Origin: an uncultured Campylobacter sp.
GTDB taxonomy: Bacteria; Campylobacterota; Campylobacteria; Campylobacterales; Campylobacteraceae
Length of the DNA: 5,767 bases
Assembly (NCBI RefSeq): GCF_938030815.1
Contig: NZ_CALHII010000110.1
Coordinates: 1 to 5,767, forward strand
Direction of reading: 5' to 3'
Below are positions 1 to 5,732 of this stretch, one piece after another. How positions within the stretch are numbered: the first letter of the stretch is position 1; each line of letters begins with the position of its first letter. The notes beneath the pieces are model-generated. The model was given only the letters and a program-made list of their open reading frames with translations, made no database searches and was not told the DNA's origin. The position numbers and the translations under genes are program-made.

Positions 1-2532
1 ATCGTCGGCGACGTCATCGGTAAATACCATCCGCACGGCGATATCGCCGTTTACGACGCGCTCGTGCGAATGGCACAGAGCTTTTCGATGAGAATTCCTT
101 CCGTGGACGGACAGGGCAACTTCGGATCGATCGACGGCGACGGCGCGGCGGCGATGAGATACACCGAAGCGCGTATGACGCCGCTAGCCGAGGAGCTGCT
201 AAAAGACCTGGATAAAGAGACGGTCGATTTCGTGCCGAACTACGACGAGAGCCTGAACGAACCCGACGTCCTGCCTGCGCGCGTGCCGAATTTACTACTT
301 AACGGCTCGAGCGGAATCGCCGTGGGAATGGCGACGAATATCCCGCCGCACAGCCTAGACGAGCTCGTGGGCGGTCTTTTGATACTGCTTGAGAATAAAA
401 ATGCAAGCCTAGAGGAGATAATGGGCGAGATCAAGGGTCCCGATTTTCCGACCGGCGGCATAATCTACGGCAAAAAAGGGATCATCGAGGCGTATAAAAC
501 GGGCAGAGGGCGCGTTAAAATTCGCGCTAAAACCCATATCGAAAAAAAGGCTAGTAAAGACGTCATCGTAATCGACGAGCTGCCGTATCAGACAAATAAA
601 GCGCGCCTGATCGAGCAGATCGCAGATCTCGTAAAGGAAAAGCAGATCGAAGGAATCTCTGAGGTGCGCGACGAGAGCGATCGCGACGGAATTCGCGTAG
701 TAATAGAGCTTAAGCGCGACGCGATGAGCGAGATCGTGCTAAATAATCTATTTAAGCAAACCACGATGGAAGCGACCTTCGGCGTGATAATGCTCGCGAT
801 CGACGGCAAAGAGCCGAAGATTTTCACGCTGATAGAGCTTTTGAAGCTGTTTTTGAACCACAGAAAAACCGTCATCATCCGCCGCACGATTTTTGAGCTT
901 CAAAAAGCGCGCGCCAGAGCGCACATCTTGGAGGGCTTAAAGATCGCGCTAGATAACATCGACGAAGTGATCGACGTGATTAGAAATTCCGCCGACACCA
1001 ACGTCGCGCGCGAAAATTTAATGAGCAGATTCGGCCTTAGCGAGGCGCAATCGGGCGCGATTTTGGATATGAGGCTAAGCCGTCTAACGGGGCTTGAGCG
1101 CGAAAAGATCGAGGAGGAGCTAAAAGAAATTTTAGCCGAGATCAAGCGGCTTGATGCGATCCTAAAGAGCGAGGAGCTAATCGAAGGCATCATCAAAGAT
1201 GAGCTTTTGGAGATCAAGGATAAATTCAGATGCCCGCGTATCACCGAAATCGTCGACGACTACGAGGATATCGACATCGAAGATCTCATCGCGAATGAAA
1301 ATATGGTCGTTACGATCACTCATCGCGGCTACATCAAGCGCGTGCCTAGCAAGACTTACGAGAAGCAAAAGCGCGGTGGCAAGGGGCGCGTGGCGGTTAC
1401 GACGTATGATGACGACTTCATCGAGAGCTTTTTTACGAGCAACACCCACGATACGCTTATGTTTATCACCGACCGCGGGCAGCTTTACTGGCTTAAAGTC
1501 TATAAAATTCCGGAGGGCTCACGCACCGCAAAGGGCAAGGCGGTAGTAAATTTAATCCAGCTCGGCGCGGACGAAAAAATCATGGCGATCATCCCTACGA
1601 CCGATTTTGATCCGAGCAAGTCGCTCGTATTTTTCACTCGCAACGGCATCGTAAAACGCACGAATTTAAGCGAGTTTAAAAATATCCGCTCACTCGGCAT
1701 CCGCGCCATTAGCCTAGATGAGGACGATACGCTAGTGACCGCGCTTATCGCTCCAAACAGCGCCGAGGAGATGCAAAACTACAAAGGAGGCGCCTTAAGC
1801 GGCGACGATCTGGACGGCGGCGAAGCCGAGGAAGTTTTAGAACAGACCGAGCAGGATATTTTGGAGGGAAGCGAAAATGAAATTTCAGATGAAATTTCGC
1901 AAGACGAGGGCGCGCAAGACGGCGAGCCGCAAAGCGCTAACGAAAATATGCTCTTCATCGCTACGAAAAAGGGAATGTGCCTTAAATTTAATCTAAATAA
2001 AATTCGCCAGATGGGGCGCATCGCTCGCGGCATAAAGGGTATTAAATTTAAAGAAAAAGGCGACGAGGTCATCGGCGCCGCGTTTATTTTAAGCGATATG
2101 CAAGAAATTTTAAGCGTGAGCCAAAAGGGCATCGGCAAGCGCACGACCGCGAGCGAGTATCGCCTCACAAACCGCGGCGGCAAGGGCGTCATCTGCATGA
2201 AGCTTACCAACCGCACGGGCGAGCTCATCGGCGTCGTGATGGTCGATGAGGAGATGGATCTTATGGCGCTAACCACCAGCGGAAAGATGATCCGCGTCGA
2301 TATGCAAAGCATCCGCAAAGCGGGCCGCAACACCAGCGGCGTCATCGTCGTAAATGTCGAGGGCGACGACGTCGTGAGCATTGCGACCTGCCCGAAAGCC
2401 GAGGAGGGCGACGAGGGCGAAGCGGACGAGCTTGCGCAGGATGAAAATTTATTAAATTCAAATTTAGATAGCAAAGATTCGCAGAGCGACGGCCCTAGCG
2501 ATGAAATTTTAAAAGGAGGAGAGGATGAGTAG
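1..2532 (+). CDS. gyrA: DNA gyrase subunit A (5'-truncated by the window edge)
   Basis: This is the DNA-breaking and DNA-wrapping subunit of gyrase, which works as GyrA2GyrB2 to introduce ATP-driven negative supercoils. The frame is open from base 1, so the start lies upstream; alignment to remembered Campylobacter GyrA puts the first codon near residue 72. Visible in order are the quinolone-resistance region (1-120, GKYHPHGD then IAVYD), the catalytic tyrosine in AAAMRYTEAR (Tyr codon 160-162), the breakage-reunion core and coiled-coil region to about 1290, and a C-terminal pinwheel with repeated blade motifs (THRGYIKR, TDRGQLYW, TRNGIVKR, TKKGMCLKF, SQKGIGKR, TTSGKMIRV). The GyrA-box is QKRGGKG (1366-1386), close to the classical QRRGGKG, so this is gyrase rather than topoisomerase IV ParC. 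An acidic linker interrupts the pinwheel (about 1786-1947) and an acidic tail follows (2398-2529). The whole protein would be about 914 residues, longer than the roughly 860 I recall for C. jejuni. The identification is very secure. Confidence 0.98.
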   Translation: MVGDVIGKYHPHGDIAVYDALVRMAQSFSMRIPSVDGQGNFGSIDGDGAAAMRYTEARMTPLAEELLKDLDKETVDFVPNYDESLNEPDVLPARVPNLLLNGSSGIAVGMATNIPPHSLDELVGGLLILLENKNASLEEIMGEIKGPDFPTGGIIYGKKGIIEAYKTGRGRVKIRAKTHIEKKASKDVIVIDELPYQTNKARLIEQIADLVKEKQIEGISEVRDESDRDGIRVVIELKRDAMSEIVLNNLFKQTTMEATFGVIMLAIDGKEPKIFTLIELLKLFLNHRKTVIIRRTIFELQKARARAHILEGLKIALDNIDEVIDVIRNSADTNVARENLMSRFGLSEAQSGAILDMRLSRLTGLEREKIEEELKEILAEIKRLDAILKSEELIEGIIKDELLEIKDKFRCPRITEIVDDYEDIDIEDLIANENMVVTITHRGYIKRVPSKTYEKQKRGGKGRVAVTTYDDDFIESFFTSNTHDTLMFITDRGQLYWLKVYKIPEGSRTAKGKAVVNLIQLGADEKIMAIIPTTDFDPSKSLVFFTRNGIVKRTNLSEFKNIRSLGIRAISLDEDDTLVTALIAPNSAEEMQNYKGGALSGDDLDGGEAEEVLEQTEQDILEGSENEISDEISQDEGAQDGEPQSANENMLFIATKKGMCLKFNLNKIRQMGRIARGIKGIKFKEKGDEVIGAAFILSDMQEILSVSQKGIGKRTTASEYRLTNRGGKGVICMKLTNRTGELIGVVMVDEEMDLMALTTSGKMIRVDMQSIRKAGRNTSGVIVVNVEGDDVVSIATCPKAEEGDEGEADELAQDENLLNSNLDSKDSQSDGPSDEILKGGEDE
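43..45 (+). other. gyrA: GyrA quinolone-resistance codon reading Ile (Thr86/Ser83 position)
   Basis: Codon ATC follows HPHGD and precedes AVYD, so it encodes the residue equivalent to Ser83 of E. coli GyrA and Thr86 of C. jejuni GyrA. Thr86Ile at this site is the classic high-level fluoroquinolone-resistance substitution in Campylobacter. An ACC threonine codon would become ATC by a single C-to-T change at base 44. The second hot-spot, the Asp87/Asp90 position at 55-57, is still aspartate. The Pro104 equivalent at 97-99 is still proline. Whether Ile is acquired or native in this species cannot be decided from one sequence. Confidence 0.9.
1786..1947 (+). other. gyrA: Acidic low-complexity insert between blades of the GyrA C-terminal domain
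   Basis: The stretch between blade motifs TRNGIVKR and TKKGMCLKF is about 54 residues from GGALSGDDLDGG to SANEN. By eye it holds about 19 Asp or Glu and no Lys or Arg. It reads as a disordered surface loop. From memory, C. jejuni GyrA has a shorter acidic segment at the same place, so this looks like an expanded lineage feature rather than a frameshift; the blade motifs resume in frame immediately afterwards. Confidence 0.75.
2511..2519 (+). promoter_or_regulatory. Shine-Dalgarno of asd, inside the gyrA 3' end
   Basis: AAAAGGAGG, with an AGGAGG core at 2514-2519, lies 5 nt before the asd ATG at 2525. It is a near-perfect anti-16S match and is read simultaneously as the last Lys-Gly-Gly codons of gyrA. 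It fixes the asd start. Ribosomes finishing gyrA at the stop at 2530-2532 would already lie over the asd start, which favours translational coupling. Confidence 0.85.
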
Positions 2533-3556
2533 TTACAATATCGCCATCGTAGGCGCTACCGGCGCCGTAGGCGAGGAGATTTTACGCGTCTTAGACGAGA
2601 TGAACTTCCCCGTAAAGGACATACTGCCGCTTGCAAGCGCAAAGAGCGCGGGCGAGAAGGTGGAATTCCGCGACAAAGAATACGTCGTGAGGGAGCTAAC
2701 GGACAGCACCTTCGACGAAAACGAGATCGACATCGCGTTTTTCAGCGCGGGCGGCTCCATTTCGGCGCATTACGTGCCTTTTGCTGCGGCAAGCGGCGCG
2801 GTGGTGATCGACAACACTAGTCACTTTCGCATGCAAGAAAATGTCCCGCTCGTAGTGCCCGAGTGTAATCCTCAGGATATAAAGCTGTGGAAAGAGACGG
2901 GCATCATCGCTAATCCGAACTGCTCTACCATCCAGATGGTTCAAATTTTAAAGCCGCTTGACGATGCATTTGAAATAGAGCGCGTGGACGTAAGTACCTA
3001 TCAAGCCGCCAGCGGCGCAGGCAAAGAGGGCATGGAGGAGCTTGTGTTTCAGCTGCAGAAATTTTTTGAATTTAAGCTTGACGAGTGCAAACCTAAAGTT
3101 TTCGCGCATCAGATCGCGATGAATGTCATTCCACACATCGACGTCTTTTTGGACAACGACTACACCAAAGAAGAGATGAAGATGGTGAACGAAACGCAGA
3201 AAATTTTGCATAAAAACTTCGCCGTTTCGGCTACCTGCGTGCGCGTGCCGGTGCTACGCAGCCACAGCGAGGCGATCACGATAAAATTTAAAAAGGATTT
3301 TGAGATTAGTCGCGTGCGCGAAATTTTAAGAAACGCGCCTAGTATCGTGCTTGTAGACGATCCGAGCAAAAACGAATACCCGATGCCGCTGCTTTCGAGC
3401 GACACGAACGAAACCTACGTCGGTAGGCTCCGCAGGGACAATTTCGACGATAAAATTCTGCATCTTTGGTGCAGCGCCGATCAGATCCGCGTAGGAGCGG
3501 CGACAAACGCCGTGCGCATCGCGCTTCGCTGGATCGATATGCAGCAAGACAAGTAG
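2525..3556 (+). CDS. asd: Aspartate-semialdehyde dehydrogenase
   Basis: The enzyme reduces L-aspartyl-4-phosphate to L-aspartate-4-semialdehyde with NADPH. This cytosolic step is the branch point to lysine and diaminopimelate (cell wall), threonine and methionine. At 343 residues it has the usual family length. The N-terminal NADP-binding loop is IVGATGAVGEEIL (residues 8-20). DNTSHFRM (97-103) contains the phosphate-binding Arg102. The catalytic thiol is Cys133 in NPNCSTIQM. TYQAASGAGKEGMEEL (158-173) is the substrate-side loop. VRVPVLRSHSEA (239-250) supplies the substrate-binding Arg240 and the acid-base His247. All key residues are present. The ATG at 2525 is supported by the strong ribosome site and by the glycine-rich loop sitting directly after it. 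The gene overlaps gyrA by 8 bp in another frame, so it is most likely the second gene of a gyrA operon. Nothing suggests damage or transfer. I am confident of both family and function. Confidence 0.97.
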   Translation: MSSYNIAIVGATGAVGEEILRVLDEMNFPVKDILPLASAKSAGEKVEFRDKEYVVRELTDSTFDENEIDIAFFSAGGSISAHYVPFAAASGAVVIDNTSHFRMQENVPLVVPECNPQDIKLWKETGIIANPNCSTIQMVQILKPLDDAFEIERVDVSTYQAASGAGKEGMEELVFQLQKFFEFKLDECKPKVFAHQIAMNVIPHIDVFLDNDYTKEEMKMVNETQKILHKNFAVSATCVRVPVLRSHSEAITIKFKKDFEISRVREILRNAPSIVLVDDPSKNEYPMPLLSSDTNETYVGRLRRDNFDDKILHLWCSADQIRVGAATNAVRIALRWIDMQQDK

Positions 3557-3678
3557 GATAAATTTAGCATAGTTGCCGAGCCTTTGCGCGCGGATGCTGT
3601 CGCGTGCGCGGTTTCGGCGCCGAGGCCGCGCGAATAAATTTGCAAATCAACTTAGTTAAAATTTAACGCCGCGAGCTG

Positions 3679-3710
3679 AAATTTTGCGCCTTTAACCTGG
3701 CGCAAAATTT
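3679..3710. terminator. Perfect 12 bp inverted repeat, terminator-like hairpin after asd
   Basis: AAATTTTGCGCC (3679-3690) and GGCGCAAAATTT (3699-3710) are exact reverse complements separated by an 8 nt loop (TTTAACCT). The GC-rich pairs lie next to the loop and the A/T pairs at the base. The + strand copy ends in a short T run (AAAATTTTA). It is the strongest hairpin in the gap and sits about 120 bp after asd. That makes it the best terminator candidate for gyrA-asd, although the U tract is short and the near-symmetric structure could act on either strand. Confidence 0.5.
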
Positions 3711-3742
3711 TAAAGACTCAAACGGACGCGACTAAATGGGGG

Positions 3743-3776
3743 TAAATTTACGCGATTGCAAACGAGCGTAAATTTA
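3743..3776. repeat. Perfect 11 bp inverted repeat in the asd-yqhA gap
   Basis: TAAATTTACGC (3743-3753) and GCGTAAATTTA (3766-3776) are exact reverse complements around a 12 nt spacer. Each arm also contains the small palindrome TAAATTTA. It could be a second hairpin, a dimeric protein-binding site upstream of the yqhA promoter region, or a product of the local AAATTT enrichment. Its function cannot be told from the sequence. Confidence 0.5.
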
Positions 3777-3805
3777 AACGAACACTTCGGCATAGAGTGG
3801 CTTTT

Positions 3806-3817
3806 AAATTTATATAT
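3806..3817 (+). promoter_or_regulatory. Possible sigma-70 promoter -10 region for yqhA-hemE
   Basis: AAATTTATATAT places a TATATA(T) box about 45 nt before the yqhA ATG, after a T-rich run (CTTTTAAATTT). Campylobacter promoters generally rely on a TATAAT-like -10 with T-rich upstream DNA and often lack a recognisable -35, and none is seen here. Because a hairpin separates yqhA from asd, a promoter somewhere in this gap is expected, but the exact box is a guess. Confidence 0.3.
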
Positions 3818-3852
3818 CCGCTTGCGGAGCGGCTAATCCCGAATTAAAATTT

Positions 3853-3859
3853 AAGGAAG
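3853..3859 (+). promoter_or_regulatory. Shine-Dalgarno of the yqhA-family gene
   Basis: AAGGAAG lies just before the ATG at 3862, with its AAGGA core ending 4 nt upstream. No other start codon in the frame has a comparable site, so it supports the chosen start. Confidence 0.6.
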
Positions 3860-3861
3860 AA

Positions 3862-4353
3862 ATGAAAGCTATATTTGAAAAATTTTTGCTTTGTAGTAAA
3901 TCTCTAACGCTTCTGCCTGTTATTTTTTGTGTTGCGGCTAGTGCGACGATATTTGTGATGGCAAGTTATGAAATAGGCTCGGCGCTTTATAAAATCGTGG
4001 AATTTTTCCTAGCGCCGCAGAGCGAGCGAGCGCTTTACATTGGCATTTTAAGCGAAATAATAACTGCGATCGATCTGTATCTGGTCGCCATCGTGCTGCT
4101 AATCTTCGTATTTGGAATTTATGAGCTGTTTATTGACGAGTTTGTGGATCTAAATTTACAGGTTTTAAAGATCGCCTCGCTGGATGAGCTAAAACATAAA
4201 CTCGGCAGCGTCATCATAATGGTGCTGGTAGTGGATTTTTTCAAGCGAATTTTGCACACCGATTTTACTACCCCTTTGGATATGCTTTTGCTCGCAGGGG
4301 CTATCTTTGCGGTTTGTTTGGCTTTGTATATTTTGAGTAAATTTAAAGGATAA
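3862..4353 (+). CDS. UPF0114 / YqhA-family inner-membrane protein
   Basis: This is a 163-residue integral membrane protein whose layout matches the UPF0114 (YqhA) family, about 164 residues in E. coli; its biochemical role is not established. Four hydrophobic helices are visible at about residues 16-36, 66-88, 113-131 and 139-158. The central segment between helices 2 and 3 contains ELKHKLGSVII (109-119), which resembles the SLKNKVAASIV region I recall from E. coli YqhA. Polar residues lie within or beside helices, for example Glu65 and Asp71 in the second, Asp125 in the third and Lys128-Arg129 at its end, as might be expected for a transporter or channel, but that is inference. There is no cleavable signal peptide. 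It ends 2 bp before hemE, and its last codons (Lys-Gly) form the hemE ribosome site, so the two are surely co-transcribed. A role in haem synthesis is only suggested by this position. Confidence 0.85.
   Translation: MKAIFEKFLLCSKSLTLLPVIFCVAASATIFVMASYEIGSALYKIVEFFLAPQSERALYIGILSEIITAIDLYLVAIVLLIFVFGIYELFIDEFVDLNLQVLKIASLDELKHKLGSVIIMVLVVDFFKRILHTDFTTPLDMLLLAGAIFAVCLALYILSKFKG
4345..4350 (+). promoter_or_regulatory. Shine-Dalgarno of hemE, inside the yqhA 3' end
   Basis: AAAGGA encodes the last two codons (Lys-Gly) of the membrane-protein gene and stands 5 nt before the hemE ATG at 4356. It fixes the hemE start and indicates coupled translation of the pair. Confidence 0.7.
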
Positions 4354-4355
4354 AA

Positions 4356-5402
4356 ATGGTTTTCATCGACGCATGCTTCGGCAAAGAGACCCCATACACG
4401 CCCATTTGGATGATGCGCCAGGCGGGGCGCTACCTGCCGCAATACATGGCGGTGCGCGAGAGGGCGGGCGATTTTTTGAGCCTGTGCCGCGACTACCGCG
4501 CCGCTAGCGAGGTAACGATCCAGCCCGTGGAGATTTTGGGCGTCGATGCGGCAATACTTTTTAGCGATATCTTGGTCGTGCCGATGCAGATGGGGATGGA
4601 TCTGCGCTTCGAAGCGGGCGAAGGGCCGCGCTTTAGTGATCCGATCCGCTCTCAGGGCGATCTGACGCGCCTTGATCCGCAAAAGGCCGCGGCGGAGCTC
4701 GGATACGTTTATGATACGATCTCGCTTACTCGCTCTCGTCTTGCCGCGGATAAAGCGCTCATCGGCTTTTGCGGCGCGCCGTGGACGATCGCTACTTATG
4801 TGATCGAGGGCGGCGGCAGCAAAAATTACGCCGTTTGCAAAAGGATGCTCTACGAAAATCCGCAGCTTCTGCATGAAATTTTGCGCCTAGTTACGGAGGC
4901 GACGAAGCTTTATCTAGCGCGCCAGATCGGCTCGGGCGTCGATGCGGTGCAGATCTTCGATAGCTGGGCGGGCGCGCTGGAGCCGAGCGCATACGAGGAG
5001 TTTGGCTGGCGATACATCCTAGAAATCACGGAATTTTTAAAGGCGAAATTCCCGCATATCCCGCTCATCGTCTTTGCTAAGGGCACGGGCGCGCAGATGT
5101 CGCGGCTGAGCCGTATCGTAGCGCAGCGCGGCGAGGCGAGCTTTGACGTATGGGGCGTGGATTGGAGCACTCCGATTGAGCTTGCGCGCGAGCAGCTCGG
5201 GGGCAAATTTGCGCTTCAGGGCAACCTGGAGCCGATGCGGCTATACGATCGCAGCGCGATAGAATCGGGCGTGCGCGAGATTTTAACGGCGATGAAGGGT
5301 GCCGCGCATATCTTTAATCTAGGCCATGGGATTTTGCCCGACGTAAGCGTGCAAAATGCCAAATATCTGGTGGATCTGGTGCACGAGCTAAGCGCACGCT
5401 GA
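4356..5402 (+). CDS. hemE: Uroporphyrinogen decarboxylase
   Basis: The enzyme removes the four acetate carboxyl groups of uroporphyrinogen III to give coproporphyrinogen III. It is a cofactor-free cytosolic step of haem synthesis. The 348-residue length is normal. The N-terminal signature TPIWMMRQAGRYLPQY (15-30) carries the substrate-binding Arg21 and Arg25. ILFSDILVVP (67-76) carries the catalytic Asp71. The second family signature GFCGAPWTIATYVIEGGGS (137-155) carries Tyr148. IFDSWAG (200-206) carries Ser203, and FNLGHGILPD (320-329) carries His324. These correspond to human UROD Arg37, Arg41, Asp86, Tyr164, Ser219 and His339, so the active site is complete. The ATG at 4356 is fixed by AAAGGA upstream and by the start motif VFIDACFGKETPYTP typical of Campylobacter HemE. 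The gene is the second member of a tight yqhA-hemE pair. No other haem gene lies downstream in the window. Identification is secure. Confidence 0.98.
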   Translation: MVFIDACFGKETPYTPIWMMRQAGRYLPQYMAVRERAGDFLSLCRDYRAASEVTIQPVEILGVDAAILFSDILVVPMQMGMDLRFEAGEGPRFSDPIRSQGDLTRLDPQKAAAELGYVYDTISLTRSRLAADKALIGFCGAPWTIATYVIEGGGSKNYAVCKRMLYENPQLLHEILRLVTEATKLYLARQIGSGVDAVQIFDSWAGALEPSAYEEFGWRYILEITEFLKAKFPHIPLIVFAKGTGAQMSRLSRIVAQRGEASFDVWGVDWSTPIELAREQLGGKFALQGNLEPMRLYDRSAIESGVREILTAMKGAAHIFNLGHGILPDVSVQNAKYLVDLVHELSAR

Positions 5403-5569
5403 AACCTGATTTTGCGAGAGCTCGCTTGCAGCGCGTCGTTGTAAATTTTGTGGAGCCGTAATTTAAAATTTCATTCGCTTGTGTCGCTTGCTTTGCTTCC
5501 GTGCAATTTTTCCGCTGTCCATAAATTTTAAATTTCACGCCGCTAAAACAGCTTGCGGAATGAAAAACT

Positions 5570-5587
5570 CTAAATTTTAAAATTTAG
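5570..5587. repeat. 18 bp perfect palindrome
   Basis: CTAAATTTTAAAATTTAG equals its own reverse complement. It contains two AAATTT units and lies in the gene-free region after hemE. As RNA it would be a weak, almost all-A/U hairpin with no loop, so a DNA-level role (protein site or AT-rich bend) or simple enrichment of the AAATTT word is more likely than termination. Confidence 0.55.
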
Positions 5588-5669
5588 CCGCAGTTTGAAA
5601 TTTTATTCCGAGCGAGGATCTGAAATTCTACGCACCGTATCTGCGGCGGCGTAAAAATACTGCAAGTTT

Positions 5670-5709
5670 GCGAGCTAAATTTAGCCTGCGCCTTAAATTT
5701 ATAGCTCGC
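5670..5709. terminator. Interrupted 14 bp inverted repeat, possible bidirectional terminator
   Basis: GCGAGCT AAATTTA (5670-5683) pairs with TAAATTT, a 2 nt bulge (AT), then AGCTCGC (5694-5709), leaving a 10 nt loop (GCCTGCGCCT). Seven GC-rich pairs form the base and seven A/T pairs the top. No strong U tract follows on either strand, so termination is only a possibility. It would suit a spot between convergent genes. Confidence 0.3.
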
Positions 5710-5726
5710 GCGCCCTAAATTTAAGG
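5691..5726. repeat. Perfect 10 bp inverted repeat overlapping the preceding hairpin
   Basis: CCTTAAATTT (5691-5700) and AAATTTAAGG (5717-5726) are exact reverse complements with a 16 nt spacer. The left arm shares TAAATTT with the hairpin at 5670-5709, so the two foldings are mutually exclusive. No function can be assigned. Confidence 0.4.
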
Positions 5727-5732
5727 ATAAAT

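Larger units (their letters stand above)
3557..3861. other. 305 bp intergenic region between asd and yqhA
   Basis: I find no credible gene here. The only ATG frames are tiny and lack a ribosome site. The left part (3571-3632) is a GC-rich island with short self-complementary pieces, including palindrome CGGCGCCG at 3615-3622 and a 7 bp inverted pair 3587-3593 / 3626-3632. The rest alternates GC-rich pieces with AAATTT palindromes, which occur about nine times by my count. Two perfect inverted repeats, a TATATAT box and a ribosome site before the next gene are listed separately. The region probably ends the gyrA-asd transcript and starts the yqhA-hemE transcript. Confidence 0.7.

Noticed and set aside
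1779..2474. 231-codon open frame on the minus strand within gyrA
   Set aside because: It is antisense to the conserved GyrA C-terminal blades. The translation is Ser/Ile/Pro-rich with no recognisable domain, as expected for an antisense shadow of GC-biased coding DNA.
1..2532. Topoisomerase IV subunit A (ParC) as an alternative to GyrA
   Set aside because: The GyrA-box (QKRGGKG) and a full six-blade C-terminal domain are present, and the sequence matches Campylobacter GyrA closely. Campylobacter generally lacks ParC.
3594..3659. 21-codon + strand frame (MLSRARFRRR...) in the first gap
   Set aside because: No Shine-Dalgarno precedes it, it is arginine-rich simply because of the GC-rich island, and no second line of support exists.
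3713..3793. 26 to 27-codon minus-strand frame (MPKCSFKF...) in the first gap
   Set aside because: It lacks a ribosome site and runs through the 11 bp inverted repeat. Its Lys-Phe and Asn-Leu pairs are just AAATTT read as codons.
4119..4874. 251-codon open frame on the minus strand across the end of yqhA and the start of hemE
   Set aside because: It lies opposite two well-supported genes, is rich in Arg, Ala and His, and contains no family motif.
5414..5425. Small hairpin just after hemE as its terminator
   Set aside because: The stem has only four pairs around a 4 nt loop and is followed by TTGCAGCG, with no U tract.
5314..5538. 74-codon minus-strand frame overlapping the hemE 3' end
   Set aside because: Half of it is antisense to the conserved GHGILPD region of hemE. 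It has no ribosome site and no recognisable motif.
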